From Tubulanus polymorphus (Eukaryota > Nemertea > Palaeonemertea > Tubulaniformes > Tubulanidae), in contig NC_134032.1 of assembly GCF_964204645.1 (NCBI RefSeq), forward strand, positions 1,576,916 to 1,640,915: 64,000 nucleotides of DNA. Reading direction: 5' to 3'. Each line of letters begins with the position of its first letter. The stretch's first letter is position 1. The translations under genes were made by a program, and so were the position numbers. Below, one piece after another: positions 36,373-47,800 of the stretch. The notes beneath the pieces are model-generated. The model was not told the origin of the DNA. It worked only from the letters and a program-made list of their open reading frames with translations, and made no database searches.

Positions 36373-39224
36373 TTAAAAGCTTTTGGTGTCTATCCTATCT
36401 TGGATTTTTTAAAGAATTTTTGAATGTGTGTCTCAAAACAATCGGACCCGGTCCAGTGTTCACTATTCTGATATTATTGTATGATTGCTTGTGCGGGATT
36501 TGGGGGCTTCGCCAAAATAAACATGACTTCGAAAGACATCGCTTATTTTAGATAAGATTTAATTAAATGCTTTGATTTATTTATTGCCATCAGTAAGTTG
36601 ATTAATATTAATTATATTGTAATATTCGTCATCATTTAGTATTGAATGTTATTTTGTGATGGGTGGCTCCACAATGAAGTGGTCATTATAGCCGCGATCA
36701 CACGTGCGTTTTTCAGCCCCGGTTAGATTTTGCCCTCGCCAGATTAGGATCGGGCAAACCTTTCAAACCGGTGGCAAATCGGATTTTGCCAGTTTGGCAC
36801 CGGCCGTATTTGTCCTAACCAAAGATGTCCGACCAGGCCTGTGCCAAATAATTGTACAGATCACATCATTCGCGAGCGCTACTGGTTGTTGCAGTGACAC
36901 CTCACTTGCCGCAGCATCATTTTGGTAGTAATGATTTAATGATTTTGTAAGTGATTTACATGTGCTCTTTGATTAAGCTAGCACGGGCCGTATTTTACTA
37001 TGGTCAGCAGCTCCCTGTGGCCACAGCTTACAAATATGATGATATTTGATTAATTGTATGAGAGTGACCTGTAGGCTAGAACGACCTGCAGACTCTGTGA
37101 ACTGTAGGCTGGAACGACCAGCGGAGTCTGTGGTATTTCTAATTAAGTGTTGCTAGGTGTTTATTTGAATTATTTGTTACCGTGTTCGGGGCTTGATCGG
37201 GAAGGGATGTTATATGAACTGCTATTACTGCTTTGTCGGGCTGATGTAAAAAATTCATTAAAGTAATTAAAATCTATCTGTGAATGTTAATGGCGCAGTT
37301 TGGGATAATGGGGCTAGCACGGGGTATGGTAGAGCTGATACTGGGTTCGGAGGGGCTTTTTGACCATTAAACGATGCATTTAGATTTAGAGTATTTGATA
37401 CCGCTTGAAACTGTAACTAAACTGTAAAGTAATTAACGATGAAAATATTTAATTAAGAAAAGGCTATTTTTGAAGATCGGATTGTCTTCATTTCTTGCAT
37501 GAAATGTTAAAGATTGAAGTCGTCGTTTTATTCTTCACCTTCGTAAGATGAATGACTAGAGATAAACTCCTAACTCTGGTAAATCAATACCTGTCAATCC
37601 GCTCTGCCTGTTCCTTCCCACTCCCCTCAGACGGGAGGCCCGGACGATCTGATTTACCTTCCATGCATAGTGTAGATACGTCTGCGTCAGTGCAGACGTC
37701 TGGGATATCCGCTTTTGAATAACGATGTCTTCGAGTCGGACAGCACTACATTAGAATTGATTCAACCAATTTTCTGACGAAAAAAGTCATTTCGTGATTT
37801 CTGTTTCTGTGAAATTTTGCAACATTGGAGGTTGCGTGTGTGGGGGGGGGGGAGTAGGTGGTTTAGGAGGACTGAGAGAATTGATTAAGTTGTTACGTTT
37901 GAATTTATATATATAAATATTATATATTATTGTTATGATTTTGTGTTTATGTTGTATTGAAACCCGGTAATTAATATATCCATTCAGAAACCACGCGTCA
38001 GTGGGTTCAATGATTATTCTGGGTGAACACACTGGGGCGGATTCAGGTTGACACTTATACCGCTCTCCTCCAGTTCAATCACATTATAAGGAAGTGAGAG
38101 AGAGTGTTTCTGCATGCATATTAATTACACAAGTTTTCTGGGGAAGGAAGGACCCCCAGACTCGTGACTCCAGAGCCGTCGGAAGGAATTTTTCAGTGGC
38201 GAGGCTTATTTCTGAAGGGTGGTCTGGGGGCCCTCCCCTAGAAAAATTTTGAAAATTCAATCGCCGGAGATGCGTTTTGGGGCCATTTCACGGTCTCATT
38301 CACAGAAGCATGAGAAGTCGCTTTTGAAAAAAATTTTGTAAAGCAAAAAAGTGGGCCAAAGCCGCCCCTGCCGCCTGTGTTCCGACGGCCCTGGACTCGC
38401 ATCGGTAAGATTCGAGGGTTATGACATCCTGAACCACTCCCCTAATCGGTTAATTTGTATTAAAGCTATGCTGCTATTTCGTTCGTTCGTTCGTTGGAAC
38501 AACGCATTCTTTCTTTAAAAAAAAATGAATTTAATTTTCGTTTATTATTTTAGTTTTCTGCTGTTGTACAATCATCAATTCGATATCATTATATCTATAT
38601 CAGACATAAATAAATGATGATAATACTATATTGTTATAACTTAGAAAATATCAATTGCTTTTGTTTCATGTTTTTGCGTATGTGTCATGGCATGGTTGGC
38701 CAGTGGTTGACCGGTGGTTGACCGGTGGTTGACCAATAAGTATGTCACCTCGTTTTATCATATGAACGTGACTTATTTTTCCTGAAGATTTGTCCCCTTG
38801 CTATCAGAATAAGTGCGAGGATTTATCACGACGCCGACACGAAGTCATGGAATCCCGATACCGAATTACTCAACATCTTAGACTTGAAACTGATAAAGAA
38901 GATCATTTAATGGTCTCGTATGAAATGTGTCGAGTGTCATTGTTTATTGTCCTCGGACAATCAGATACAAATGTCTACACGCACCGTGCGCGCGGGTCAC
39001 ATCGCCAGACCGCCAGTTTCACTATCATTTAAATATGCATACCATTTAGCCAATCACTGACGAGTATGATTAATTATGCGCCCAATCACCGATAAGGACT
39101 TCGGGAGCGAGATGTCGGTGACACAAAATGACTGAAATATCCAATCTTTTAATAAGTTTAGAAGAGTTTTACGTCCCAACTGCAATTAGTTACAGTGTAA
39201 CCCTAGTGGATCTTAAGAGACGGC
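36373..39224. other. Gene-free interval between RNF19 and DNAJC27
   Basis: A diverged relative of the 23640/24215 foldback (CCGCGATCACACGTG at 36693), a G-run at 37841, and a GGTTGACC triplication at 38697-38734. No exons recognised. DNAJC27 probably has its noncoding 5' exon somewhere before 41743. Confidence 0.45.
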
Positions 39225-39375
39225 CAGGGCCTTTTTATAGGTTGTTATGGCTCACAACTTGACTAAGTTAGCAGAGTCCATGTATGTTTCTCGACAGCCA
39301 ACGCCAGGTGTGGTTTCGAACTAGGGACCTCTCGGTTCCCAGTCCTCCACTCAACCAACTGAGCTAACTGCACAT
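39225..39375 (-). mobile_element. tRNA-derived SINE, minus strand
   Basis: On the minus strand GTTAGCTCAGTTGGTTGAG (A box) and AGTTCGAAACCA (B box) are followed by a non-tRNA body. The acceptor stem is not paired. Confidence 0.6.
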
Positions 39376-39875
39376 GACTAATTAGATCAGTAATAAGATC
39401 AATAACTATCAGATATTTTAACCCTCTGATATGAAATGTACTTAATACACCGTAAAATAGATTGATTTTGAGAAGAGACGCAGTTTATAGAGCGAACATG
39501 GATTATAACAGTTGAATGTGTAAGTTTTGTGACCCGAATAGTTGGATAATGCGACGTGTGACCTTTTAGTGTTCGAGTCTTTGCCGTAGGAAATGTTGTG
39601 CCATAAGTAACTGGACTGTGTGCCTCGCACCTCGAGGTGCTTGTCACCCAATCGGATAAATATCGCTCCTCTTGTGATTATGTGATAAAATGTACTATCA
39701 AAATAGTATATACTACGTAACCGGATTAAGGTGAGTTGGTTGAGGTTTTTACCCAAATTATGTCCAAGAATGAAAAGTCAAACATAGTACAATTACCACC
39801 ATCCTGATTAACGGAAAGCGATAAAAACGCTGTAAATTGTCTATAACGCTGCGATTTCTAAATTCCTGAGATAAA

Positions 39876-40101
39876 CACGATTGGTAGAACACTATATCCG
39901 TGTTGACGCGATGAGGAGAGAATCCCACAATGATAAGAAAAAGTCCGAAAATGAAACTTCGAGATAGTAGTTTATTTCAACGTTTCGACTATATCCTAAT
40001 AGTCATCTTCATGAATAACGAAATAATGAAACGTTGAAATAAACTACTATCTCGAAGTTTCATTTTCGGACTTTTTACTATCGTTGTGGGATTCTCTCCT
40101 C
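39876..40101. mobile_element. Foldback element with 12-bp TSD, second copy
   Basis: Same element as 22525-22758, starting CACGATTGG and ending GGGATTCTCTCCTC, flanked by TCCTGAGATAAA (39864-39875, 40102-40113). The loop region differs, and one inner arm is partly lost. Confidence 0.7.
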
Positions 40102-40596
40102 TCCTGAGATAAACGTTCTTCGTCTAGCGAGAGTTCGAATCACCGTGTAACTATCGAATTTTGAATAAGTAAATTCTTGGTTTTAAAATGTTTAAATCTG
40201 TACACAGTGGCTCTTTATAATTTCATCTATTTTCTCCATGTTTGAACGTGGCTAATCAGCTATTTAACACCCATTTCATCTTACAATTTCTCCGGCTTCA
40301 TACGACTACAAGTCCGATATCCGTGAAATAGGGACGGTATACTCCTCTGTCCTCGTTGTAGTGTCAATCCGTCAGATGGAGCTCTTTACGAATCGGCCGT
40401 AAACAAAATAAATGAAGTAAACAAACATTTGAGCTGGTTTTATCGGAAAGATTCGCCGCTTATGAATAATTTGAAACCAGAGAACAATAATGGCTAAAAT
40501 CTAGAAATACTAGGAAGAAAAAGTGAGTTTCAAAATGTGAAAAACGAGTTAAAAAGTAAGAATTGTACTGTAGCCAACAGGGCCCTGCCTACGTCC

Positions 40597-40734
40597 ACAG
40601 GGACTTGTAACGATTGATAATGGATGAGACCAATGATGGGGGTACCAGTATCCCTGCAACTGTATACAGGGATAGTGGACCTGGTCATTGATATTGGTTT
40701 TATTCATTCACTATTAATTGTAACAAGTCCCTGT
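40597..40734. mobile_element. Short foldback MITE with 10-bp TSD
   Basis: 138 bp, ends ACAGGGACTTGT / ACAAGTCCCTGT, flanked by GCCTACGTCC on both sides (40587-40596, 40735-40744). A 9-10 bp TSD suggests a MULE-type origin. Confidence 0.7.
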
Positions 40735-40756
40735 GCCTACGTCCACCAGCTCTGCT

Positions 40757-40887
40757 GGGTCCAGTGTCTCAAAATAATTTAACTCAAATTTTTGGTGTAA
40801 TTGCTATTGGTTACTTCATGTTTTCAATGGGGACGACAATTCAAACTTAACCGTTTTAGGCTTAAACTATTTTGTGAAACTGGGACC
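40757..40887. mobile_element. Short palindromic MITE (CCCAGTTTCAC ends), copy 3
   Basis: Same family in the same orientation as 15420-15540, ending GTGAAACTGGGACC. Confidence 0.6.
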
Positions 40888-41023
40888 ACCACACTCACTA
40901 CAAGTAGTAACTTGTAACAGAGTTGTAGATTGTCTGTTAGGCCTAATCTAGTGTCATATAAAACCTTATTTACATTGATCTACTACTCTGATATATGAGC
41001 CGGTGCTGTGCGCCAGACTCTTA

Positions 41024-41520
41024 ATGTCTATTTCAACCTGACTTAAGAGCATTCCTGGTGGCCTAGCTCACTAATTTTTGGTAGTACATACCTGATAGAA
41101 GTCTTATTAGGAATAGAATGCATTGGCAACAGACCTAAAACATCATTTTTTAATCCATTTGAAACTGTATTGAAGAATATCCAAAAAGTCTTCACTGAAA
41201 GGGGTTAAATGAAGAGAAGTGACTCCATGATTTGAAAGTTTAACAATATGTCTCCATGCCGACCAACTGAAGTTTAGTACGTAGGCATGGAAACATATTG
41301 TTAAACTTTCAAATCATGGAGTCACTTCTCTTCATTTAACCCCTTTCAGTGAAGACTTTTTGGATATCCTTCAATACAGTTTCAAATGGATTAGAAAATG
41401 ATGATTTAGGTCGACTGCCTGTCCTTTATGGTCCTATTAAGACCTTTATCAGGTATGTACTACCAAAAATGAGCGAGCTAGGCCACCCGGAATGATCTCA
41501 AGCCAGGTTGAAATAGACAT
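41024..41520. mobile_element. Tc1/mariner-like palindromic MITE, upstream of DNAJC27
   Basis: Same family as 29495-29993, 497 bp, flanked by TA, ending about 320 bp before the DNAJC27 start codon. Confidence 0.8.
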
Positions 41521-41838
41521 TAGTCGTTTGAATACCAGTTGTTGTTACCGGTTCCCTAACAGGGACTGGACTGTGACTTAGTCTCGAACCTGTCCCACCC
41601 GACTATAAAAGCTTAGCACCAACGGCTAGGTAACTATTAGTAGGCCCCTGTCGGTGGGAGCGACTAAACACTGCAGTGCCCCCTATTGGATATGTACCTA
41701 ACCTAACAGTAACACTGAATAAATGTGAATTGAAATTCTTTTCAGCCACTTGGTCCTCGGATTTGACTTGAGGGATTTTGCATCATTTTGCTCCAATCAA
41801 CGTCGTTTGTCTTGACGGAATCCATTTTTCTGAAGACG

Positions 41839-44800
41839 ATGGAGAACAACAACAAAATGAAGAGATCTGTGAGAATTAAGATAATCAGCATGGGAAATAC
41901 TGAGTCTGGGAAGGTGTGTGTAGTTCATTAATGTAGTCAGGTAGTCAGTAACTGGACTGTGGTTTAGTCAGTAGCAAGACTCTGGTTTAGTCAGTAACTG
42001 GACTGTGGTTTAGTCAGTAACTGGACTGTGGTTTAGTCAGTAACCGGACTGTGGTTTAGTCAGTAACCGGACTGTGGTTTAGTCATTGCTACTGGTTTAG
42101 TCAGTAACCGGACTATGGTTTAGTCATTGCTACTGGTTTAGTCAGTAACCGGACTGTGGTTTAGTCAGTAACTGGACTGTGGTTTAGTCAGTAGCAAGAC
42201 TCTGGTTTAGTCAGTAACTGGACTGTGGTTTAGTCAGTAACTGGACTGTGGTTTAGTCAGTAACCGGACTGTGGTTTAGTCAGTAACCGGACTGTGGTTT
42301 AGTCATTGGTACTGGTTTAGTCAGTAACCGGACTATGGTTTAGTCAGTAACTGGACCGTGGTTTAGTCAGTAGCAAGTCTGCGGTTTAGTCAGTAGCAAG
42401 ACTCTGGTTTAGTCAGTAACCGGACTGTGGTTTAGTCAGTAACCGGACTGTGGTTTAGTCATTGCTACTGGTTTAGTCAGTAACCGGACTATGGTTTAGT
42501 CATTGCTACTGGTTTAGTCAGTAACCGGACTGTGGTTTAGTCAGTAACTGGACTGTGGTTTAGTCAGTAGCAAGACTCTGGTTTAGTCAGTAACTGGACT
42601 GTGGTTTAGTCAGTAACTGGACTGTGGTTTAGTCAGTAACCGGACTGTGGTTTAGTCAGTAACCGGACTGTGGTTTAGTCATTGGTACTGGTTTAGTCAG
42701 TAACCGGACTATGGTTTAGTCAGTAACTGGACCGTGGTTTAGTCAGTAGCAAGTCTGCGGTTTAGTCAGTAGCAAGACTCTGGTTTAGTCAGTAACCGGA
42801 CTGTGGTTTAGTCAGTAACCGGACTGTGGTTTAGTCATTGCTACTGGTTTAGTCAGTAACCGGACTATGGTTTAGTCAGTAACTGGACCGTGGTTTAGTC
42901 AGTAGCAAGTCTGCGGTTTAGTCAGTAGCAAGACTCTGGTTTAGTCAGTAACCGGACTGTGGTTTAGTCATTGCTACTGGTTTAGTCAGTAACTGGACTG
43001 TGGTTTAGTCAGTTACTGGACTGTGGTTTAGTCAGTAACCGGACTGTGGTTTAGTCATTGCTACTGGTTTAGTCACTAACCGGACTATGGTTTAGTCAGT
43101 AACTGGACCGTGGTTTAGTCAGTAGCAAGTCTGCGGTTTAGTCAGTAGCAAGACTCTGGTTTAGTCAGTAACCGGACTGTGGTTTAGTCATTGCTACTGG
43201 TTTAGTCAGTAACTGGACTGTGGTTTAGTCAGTTACTGGACTGTGGTTTAGTCAGTAACCGGACTGTGGTTTAGTCATTGCTACTGGTTTAGTCAGTAAC
43301 CGGACTATGGTTTAGTCAGTAACTGGACCGTGGTTTAGTCAGTAGCAAGTCTGCGGTTTAGTCAGTAGCAAGACTCTGGTTTAGTCAGTAACCGGACTGT
43401 GGTTTAGTCAGTAACTGGACTGTGGTTTAGTCAGTAACCGGACTGTGGTTTAGTCATTGCTACTGTGGTTTAGTCAGTAACCGGACTGTGGTTTAGTCAG
43501 TAACTGGACCGTGGTTTAGTCAGTAGCAAGTCTGCGGTTTAGTCAGTAGCAAGACTCTGGTTTAGTCAGTAACCGGACTGTGGTTTAGTCATTGCTACTG
43601 GTTTAGTCAGTAACTGGACTGTGGTTTAGTCAGTTACTGGACTGTGGTTTAGTCAGTAACCGGACTGTGGTTTAGTCATTGCTACTGGTTTAGTCAGTAA
43701 CCGGACTATGGTTTAGTCAGTAACTGGACCGTGGTTTAGTCAGTAGCAAGTCTGCGGTTTAGTCAGTAGCAAGACTCTGGTTTAGTCAGTAACCGGACTG
43801 TGGTTTAGTCAGTAACTGGACTGTGGTTTAGTCAGTAACCGGACTGTGGTTTAGTCATTGCTACTGGTTTAGTCAGTAACCGGACTATGGTTTAGTCAGT
43901 AACTGGACCGTGGTTTAGTCAGTAGCAAGTCTGTGTAGTCAGTAGCAAGACTCTGGTTTAGTCAGTAACCGGACTGTGGTTTAGTCAGTAACTGGACTGT
44001 GGTTTAGTCAGTAACCGGACTGTGGTTTAGTCATTGCTACTGTGGTTTAGTCAGTAACCGGACTGTGGTTTAGTCAGTAACTGGACTGTGGTTTAGTCAG
44101 TAGCAAGACTCTGGTTTAGTCAGTAACTGGACTGTGGTTTAGTCAGTAGCAAGACTCTGGTTTAGTCAGTAACTGGACTGTGGTTTAGTCAGTAACTGGA
44201 CTTTGGTTTAGTCAGTAGCAAGACTCTGGTTTAGTCAGTAACTGGACTGTGATTTAGTCAGTAGCAAGACTCTGGTTTAGTCAGTAACTGGACTGTGGTT
44301 TAGTCAGTAACCGGACTGTGGTTTAGTCATTGCTACTGTGGTTTAGTCAGTAACCGGACTGTGGTTTAGTCATTGCTACTGTGGTTTAGTCAGTAACCGG
44401 ACTGTGGTTTAGTCAGTAACTGGACTGTGGTTTAGTCAGTAGCAAGACTCTGGTTTAGTCAGTAACTGGACTGGTTTAGTCAGTAGCAAGACTCTGGTTT
44501 AGTCAGTAACTGGACTGCGGTTTAGTCAGTAACCGGACCGTCGTTTAGTCAGTATCTGGACTGTGGTTTAGTCAGTAACTGGACTGTGGTTTAGTCAGTA
44601 TCTGGACTGTGGTTTAGTCAGTAGCAAGACTCTGGTTTAGTCAGTAACTGGACTGTGGTTTAGTCAGTAGCAAGACTCTGGTTTAGTCAGTAACTGGACT
44701 GTGGTTTAGTCAGTAACTGGACTTTGGTTTACCGGGTAGTCATTGCTACTGGTTTAGTCAGTAACTGGACTGTGGTTTAGTCAGCACCCATATTTCTAAC

Positions 44801-47800
44801 ACCTCAAAGTCCATCTCTAAAGAAGTTAACAACAATAGTTTTAGGCCTATCCTAGATAAATGAATTTGTTCTTTTGATCTTGTTTTTTTCAGAGTTGTAT
44901 AATAAAGCGTTATTGCGAGAAAAGATTCGTCCATAAATATCTCGCTACGATTGGTATCGATTACGGTGTCACTAAGTAAGTTACCGAGGGGTCGGGGGCC
45001 GAAGGGCGGGGGCCGAGGGGGGCTTTTAATACAGCTTCTACCCACACAGATTTCAAGAGATTTTTTGGAAATGGCTCATAGATTTGAGTCCTTCCCATTG
45101 TCCCCCCCCCCTGTCCATAAGTCATTCCCTGAATTCAGTTAGAGAACTTAGAGAACTTGATATTTCTTCGATGATTTTGTTCTTGAATTTTTTAGAGTAA
45201 ATGTTAAGGAGAAAGAGGTGAAAGTGAATATATTTGATATGGCTGGCCATCCGATATTTTATGAGGTAATTTAAAAGAGGTCGCGGGGTTTTTCGCCCAC
45301 TTGGGATTGCAAGCGTAGACTCACTTTTTGTCCGTCGATAGGTGAAATCAAAAGCTTTTCCCAGTCATATTTACAACCGCAATCAATGACAGAATTGTAG
45401 CTCATGACATGTTCTATGATTTGGTCAGTTTCATTGAGGTCATTGGTTGCTATAGCCTATATGTTCACCAGGGGGCGTTGGATAGCTTTTTGCTTCCTCA
45501 ATTGTAGCTCGTGACATGCTCTATGATGTGGTCAGTTTTCAAGGTTGGTTTCAATATATGTTCTGTTCACCAGGGGGCGTTGAATTGCGAAATAACACGG
45601 TATTCATCGATAACGAGCATATTTTGTGTCCACAATCAATTGCAAAGTTGTAGCTCGTGACATTCTATGATTGCGGTGAGTTTCAAGCTCATTGGTTTGT
45701 TCATATGTTCACCAGGGGGCGTTGACTATTGAAATTTTCAGATTGTCTACCGCATTTCACCAAGCGGGTGGGCGTGGTGTCCCTGCACGATTCTAGGACA
45801 ATTGCCCCCCTAGGACAATTGCCCCCCGAATATAATCCTTTTTGTTTTGGATTAACACCACCTAAATACTTTACTTACAAATTCATTTGTATATTATTGA
45901 ATATAGATTCATAAGATATAGAATTACTGATGTCGTGTGCACATCAAAAACTTTAAAATCAATCCTTGAGTAATTATAATTCACTTACCAAATTAAAGGA
46001 AACTTAATTAGTCCACTTATTAGTGCATTAGTTAACTTGGCTAATTTATTGGAATTAGTTTCAGTGTTACTTTAGCCAATCGAAAACTTTAAATCAGTCC
46101 TAGAGTAATTAAATAATTAGTTAGAAGTTAATATCTGCGTTACTTTAAGATTAAACAATTAAATAATTAGTTAGAAGTAAATATCTGCGTTACTTTAAGA
46201 TTAAACAATTAAATAATTAGTTAGAAGTTAATATCTGCGTTACTTTAAGATTAAACAATTAAATAATTAGTTAGAAGTTAATATCTGCGTTACTTTAAGA
46301 TTAAACAATCAAATAATTAGTTAGAAGTTAATATCTGCATTACTTTAAGATTAAACAATTAAACAATTAGTTAGAAGTTAATATCTGCATTACTTTAAGA
46401 TTAAACAATTAAATAATTAGTTAGAAGTTAATATCTGCGTTACTTTAAGATTAAACAATTAAATAATTAGTTAGAAGTTAATATCTGCGTTAATTCAAGA
46501 TTAAACAATTAAATAATTAGTTAGAAGTTAATATCTGCATTACTTTAAGATTAAACAATTAAATAATTAGTTAGAAGTTAATATCTGCGTTACTTTAAGA
46601 TTAAACAATTAAATAATTAGTTAGAAGTTAATATCTGCGTTACTTCAAGATTAAACAATTAAATAATTAGTTAGAAGTTAATATCTGCGTTACTTTAAGA
46701 TTAAACAATTAAATAACTAGTTAGAAGTTAATATCTGCATTACTTTAAGATTAAACAATTAAATAATTAGTTAGAAGTTAATATCTGCGTTACTTTAAGA
46801 TTAAACAATTAAATAATTAGTTAGAAGTTAATATCTGCGTTACTTCAAGATTAAACAATTAAATAATCAGTTAGAGGTTAATATCTGCGTTACTTTAAGA
46901 TTAAACAATTAAATAATTAGTTAGAAGTTAATATCTGCGTTACTTTAAGATTAAACAATTAAATAACTAGTTAGAAGTTAATATCTGCGTTACTTCAAGA
47001 TTAAACAATTAAATAATTAGTTAGAAGTTAATACCTGCGTTACTAAGATTTAACAGATTTAATTTGAGGGCAATTGTCCGGGGGGGGGGGGCAATTGTCC
47101 CGATACCGTCCCTGCGCCCCTACTGGTTTGAGTTCCGTTGTCAATCGTCTCTCGTCGCGATTTTCAGGTTCGCAACGAATTCTACAAAGACACGCAGGGG
47201 GCGCTGCTCGTGTTCGACGTCACCGATCGACGGAGTTTCGAATGCCTCGAAACGTGGATGAACGAACTGAAAAACGATATCGGTAACCCGGGCGACGTCG
47301 ACAACATCGTGTTCGTCGTCTGCGCGAATAAGATCGATTTGAAAACGAAACGCGCCGTCGACGAGACGGAAGCGCGTTATTGGGCGGAGAGTCGCGGGTT
47401 TCATTATTACGAGACGTCGGCGCAGAACGGCGACGGCGTTCAGGAAATGTTTCAAGTAAGGTTCGAAAATGTTAACTTTGATCGATTGGATCGTCCTCCC
47501 TCGGCGGGGGAGGATTCGAACCTCTGATGGCTTCGCTACACTCAGCCACGGCACAAACCCCTGCCACCACACTAGTGTCTATTTCAACCTGACTTGAGAG
47601 CATTACGGGTGGCCTAGCTCGCTCATTTTTGGTAGTACATACCTGATAGAAGTCTTATTAGGACCAGAAAGGACTGGCAGTCGACCTAAAACATCATTTT
47701 TTAATCCATTTGAAACTGTATTGAAGGATATCCAAAAAGTCTTCACGGAAAGGGGTTAAATGAAGAGAAGTGACTCCATGATTTGAAAGTTTAACAATAT

